NCBI GenBank assembly: GCA_001510275.1
Contig: LFEY01000006.1
Span: 1-32,921 of the forward strand
Length of the DNA stretch: 32,921 nucleotides
Source: Thaumarchaeota archaeon casp-thauma3
GTDB lineage: Archaea; Thermoproteota; Nitrososphaeria; Nitrososphaerales; Nitrosopumilaceae
Direction of reading: 5' to 3'
How positions within the stretch are numbered: the stretch's first letter is position 1; each line of letters starts with the position of its first letter. Below the pieces are notes generated by a model. The model did not search any database. It saw only the letters and a list, made by a program, of their open reading frames with translations, and was not told the origin of the DNA. The translations under genes and the position numbers were made by a program. This document shows, piece by piece, positions 32,558 through 32,921 of this stretch.

Positions 32558-32863
32558 TTATTTGGTGACATCTCATTTGCGTTTATGATTATATCACGTG
32601 TCAAATTCATAAAAGAAGGAATTGTTTAACATCATTGACAACAGCTAATGTTTGATTAAAGCGATCATATAAAATTTTCAATTGATTTTTGAAATTTTTG
32701 TAAATATTTGAAAAATACCAAAAAATCGAGATTTTAAAAATAAAGCTAACATCAAATAAGTAAAAAAATAGATAATAGAATTCCAAATATATAAAAAATT
32801 GAAATTATGAACGTGATAATGACGATTAGATTTATTTACCATACATAGAATTTGAGATCAATT
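32558..32863. other. Intergenic region, 306 bases, no gene seen
   Basis: Very AT-rich. I see no tRNA, convincing ORF (only 14-18 codon frames) or strong repeat. TTTATTTA at 32831-32838 lies 26-33 bases before the ATG at 32864 and is the likely TATA box of that gene. The length, unusual for this compact window, could hold regulatory sites. Confidence 0.5.
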
Positions 32864-32921
32864 ATGGCAGGTATAGACAAAGCAGCAATTGCATTTACAA
32901 TTGCAATTATAGCTGTAGGTG
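32864..32921 (+). CDS. Start of a membrane or exported protein, 3' end outside window
   Basis: Only 19 residues are visible: MAGIDKAAIAFTIAIIAVG. A short N-terminus with one Asp and one Lys is followed by a continuous hydrophobic run, as in a signal peptide or first membrane helix. The upstream TATA-like box at the usual spacing supports the ATG. The product cannot be named from this fragment. Confidence 0.7.
   Translation, partial: MAGIDKAAIAFTIAIIAVG

Noticed and set aside
32558-32863. tRNA or small gene in the longest gap
   Set aside because: No cloverleaf or TPsiC-like motif; only frames of 14-18 codons were found, including one on the minus strand near 32558-32611.
1-32921. CRISPR arrays, insertion sequences, prophage or integrase genes
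   Set aside because: No regularly spaced repeats, transposase, integrase or structural phage motifs were seen on either strand.

Overview
The window is an AT-rich, very gene-dense archaeal chromosome segment. I read it as a marine ammonia-oxidising thaumarchaeon of the Nitrosopumilus type. The reasons are the combination of a Vps4-like CdvC ATPase and an ESCRT-III-like protein, archaeal-type AspRS, an A/V-type ATP synthase subunit F, family-4 uracil-DNA glycosylase, TrmB-family regulator, TATA-like boxes about 25 bases before start codons (short-leader or leaderless transcripts), frequent TTG starts, and many tiny Cys-rich or uncharacterised proteins. Convergent genes often end within a few bases of each other. 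I found no rRNA, tRNA, CRISPR array, insertion sequence or phage gene.

Layout. 1-5.2 kb: 3' end of a sensor histidine kinase, a 46-residue ORF, TldD-like protease, two overlapping base-excision glycosylases (UDG4 and 3-methyladenine glycosylase), a VTT/DedA-like membrane protein, small unknown genes and what looks like a frameshifted C2H2 zinc-finger mini-gene. 5.2-8.3 kb: a lone oligopeptide-type ABC ATPase, aspS, and small proteins including a 43-residue CxxC protein. 8.4-13.6 kb: branched-chain amino-acid synthesis (ilvB-ilvN-leuA operon, then leuB), with an oppositely oriented PII-type gene inserted between leuA and leuB; the ilvB upstream region contains nested inverted repeats. 13.8-18.2 kb: NTF2-like protein, LsrF-like class I aldolase with a Lys/Pro tail, zinc MDR dehydrogenase, isolated ATP synthase subunit F, SWIM zinc-finger protein and SbcD-related phosphoesterase. 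18.2-22.6 kb: carAB, where carA has no ordinary start codon in front of its conserved N-terminus.

22.7-25.0 kb is the most interesting part: an apparent three-gene operon of an ESCRT-III (Snf7)-like protein, a helical protein I cannot place, and the MIT-AAA ATPase CdvC. It is divergent from a TrmB-family regulator, and a 12-bp-arm dyad lies in the shared intergenic region. 25.1-32.9 kb: TrmB and RidA-like genes, two overlapping Cys-rich mini-proteins, a DUF3179/membrane-protein pair divergent from a DoxX gene, a DHH phosphoesterase with a Lys-rich basic tail, citrate synthase flanked on both sides by small proteins sharing a motif, and the start of a membrane or exported protein at the right edge.

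Functionally the window mixes core metabolism (Ilv/Leu, carbamoyl phosphate, citrate), DNA repair, translation, nitrogen/energy signalling (PII) and membrane remodelling or division. Family assignments rest on motifs recognised by eye; no database search was run.
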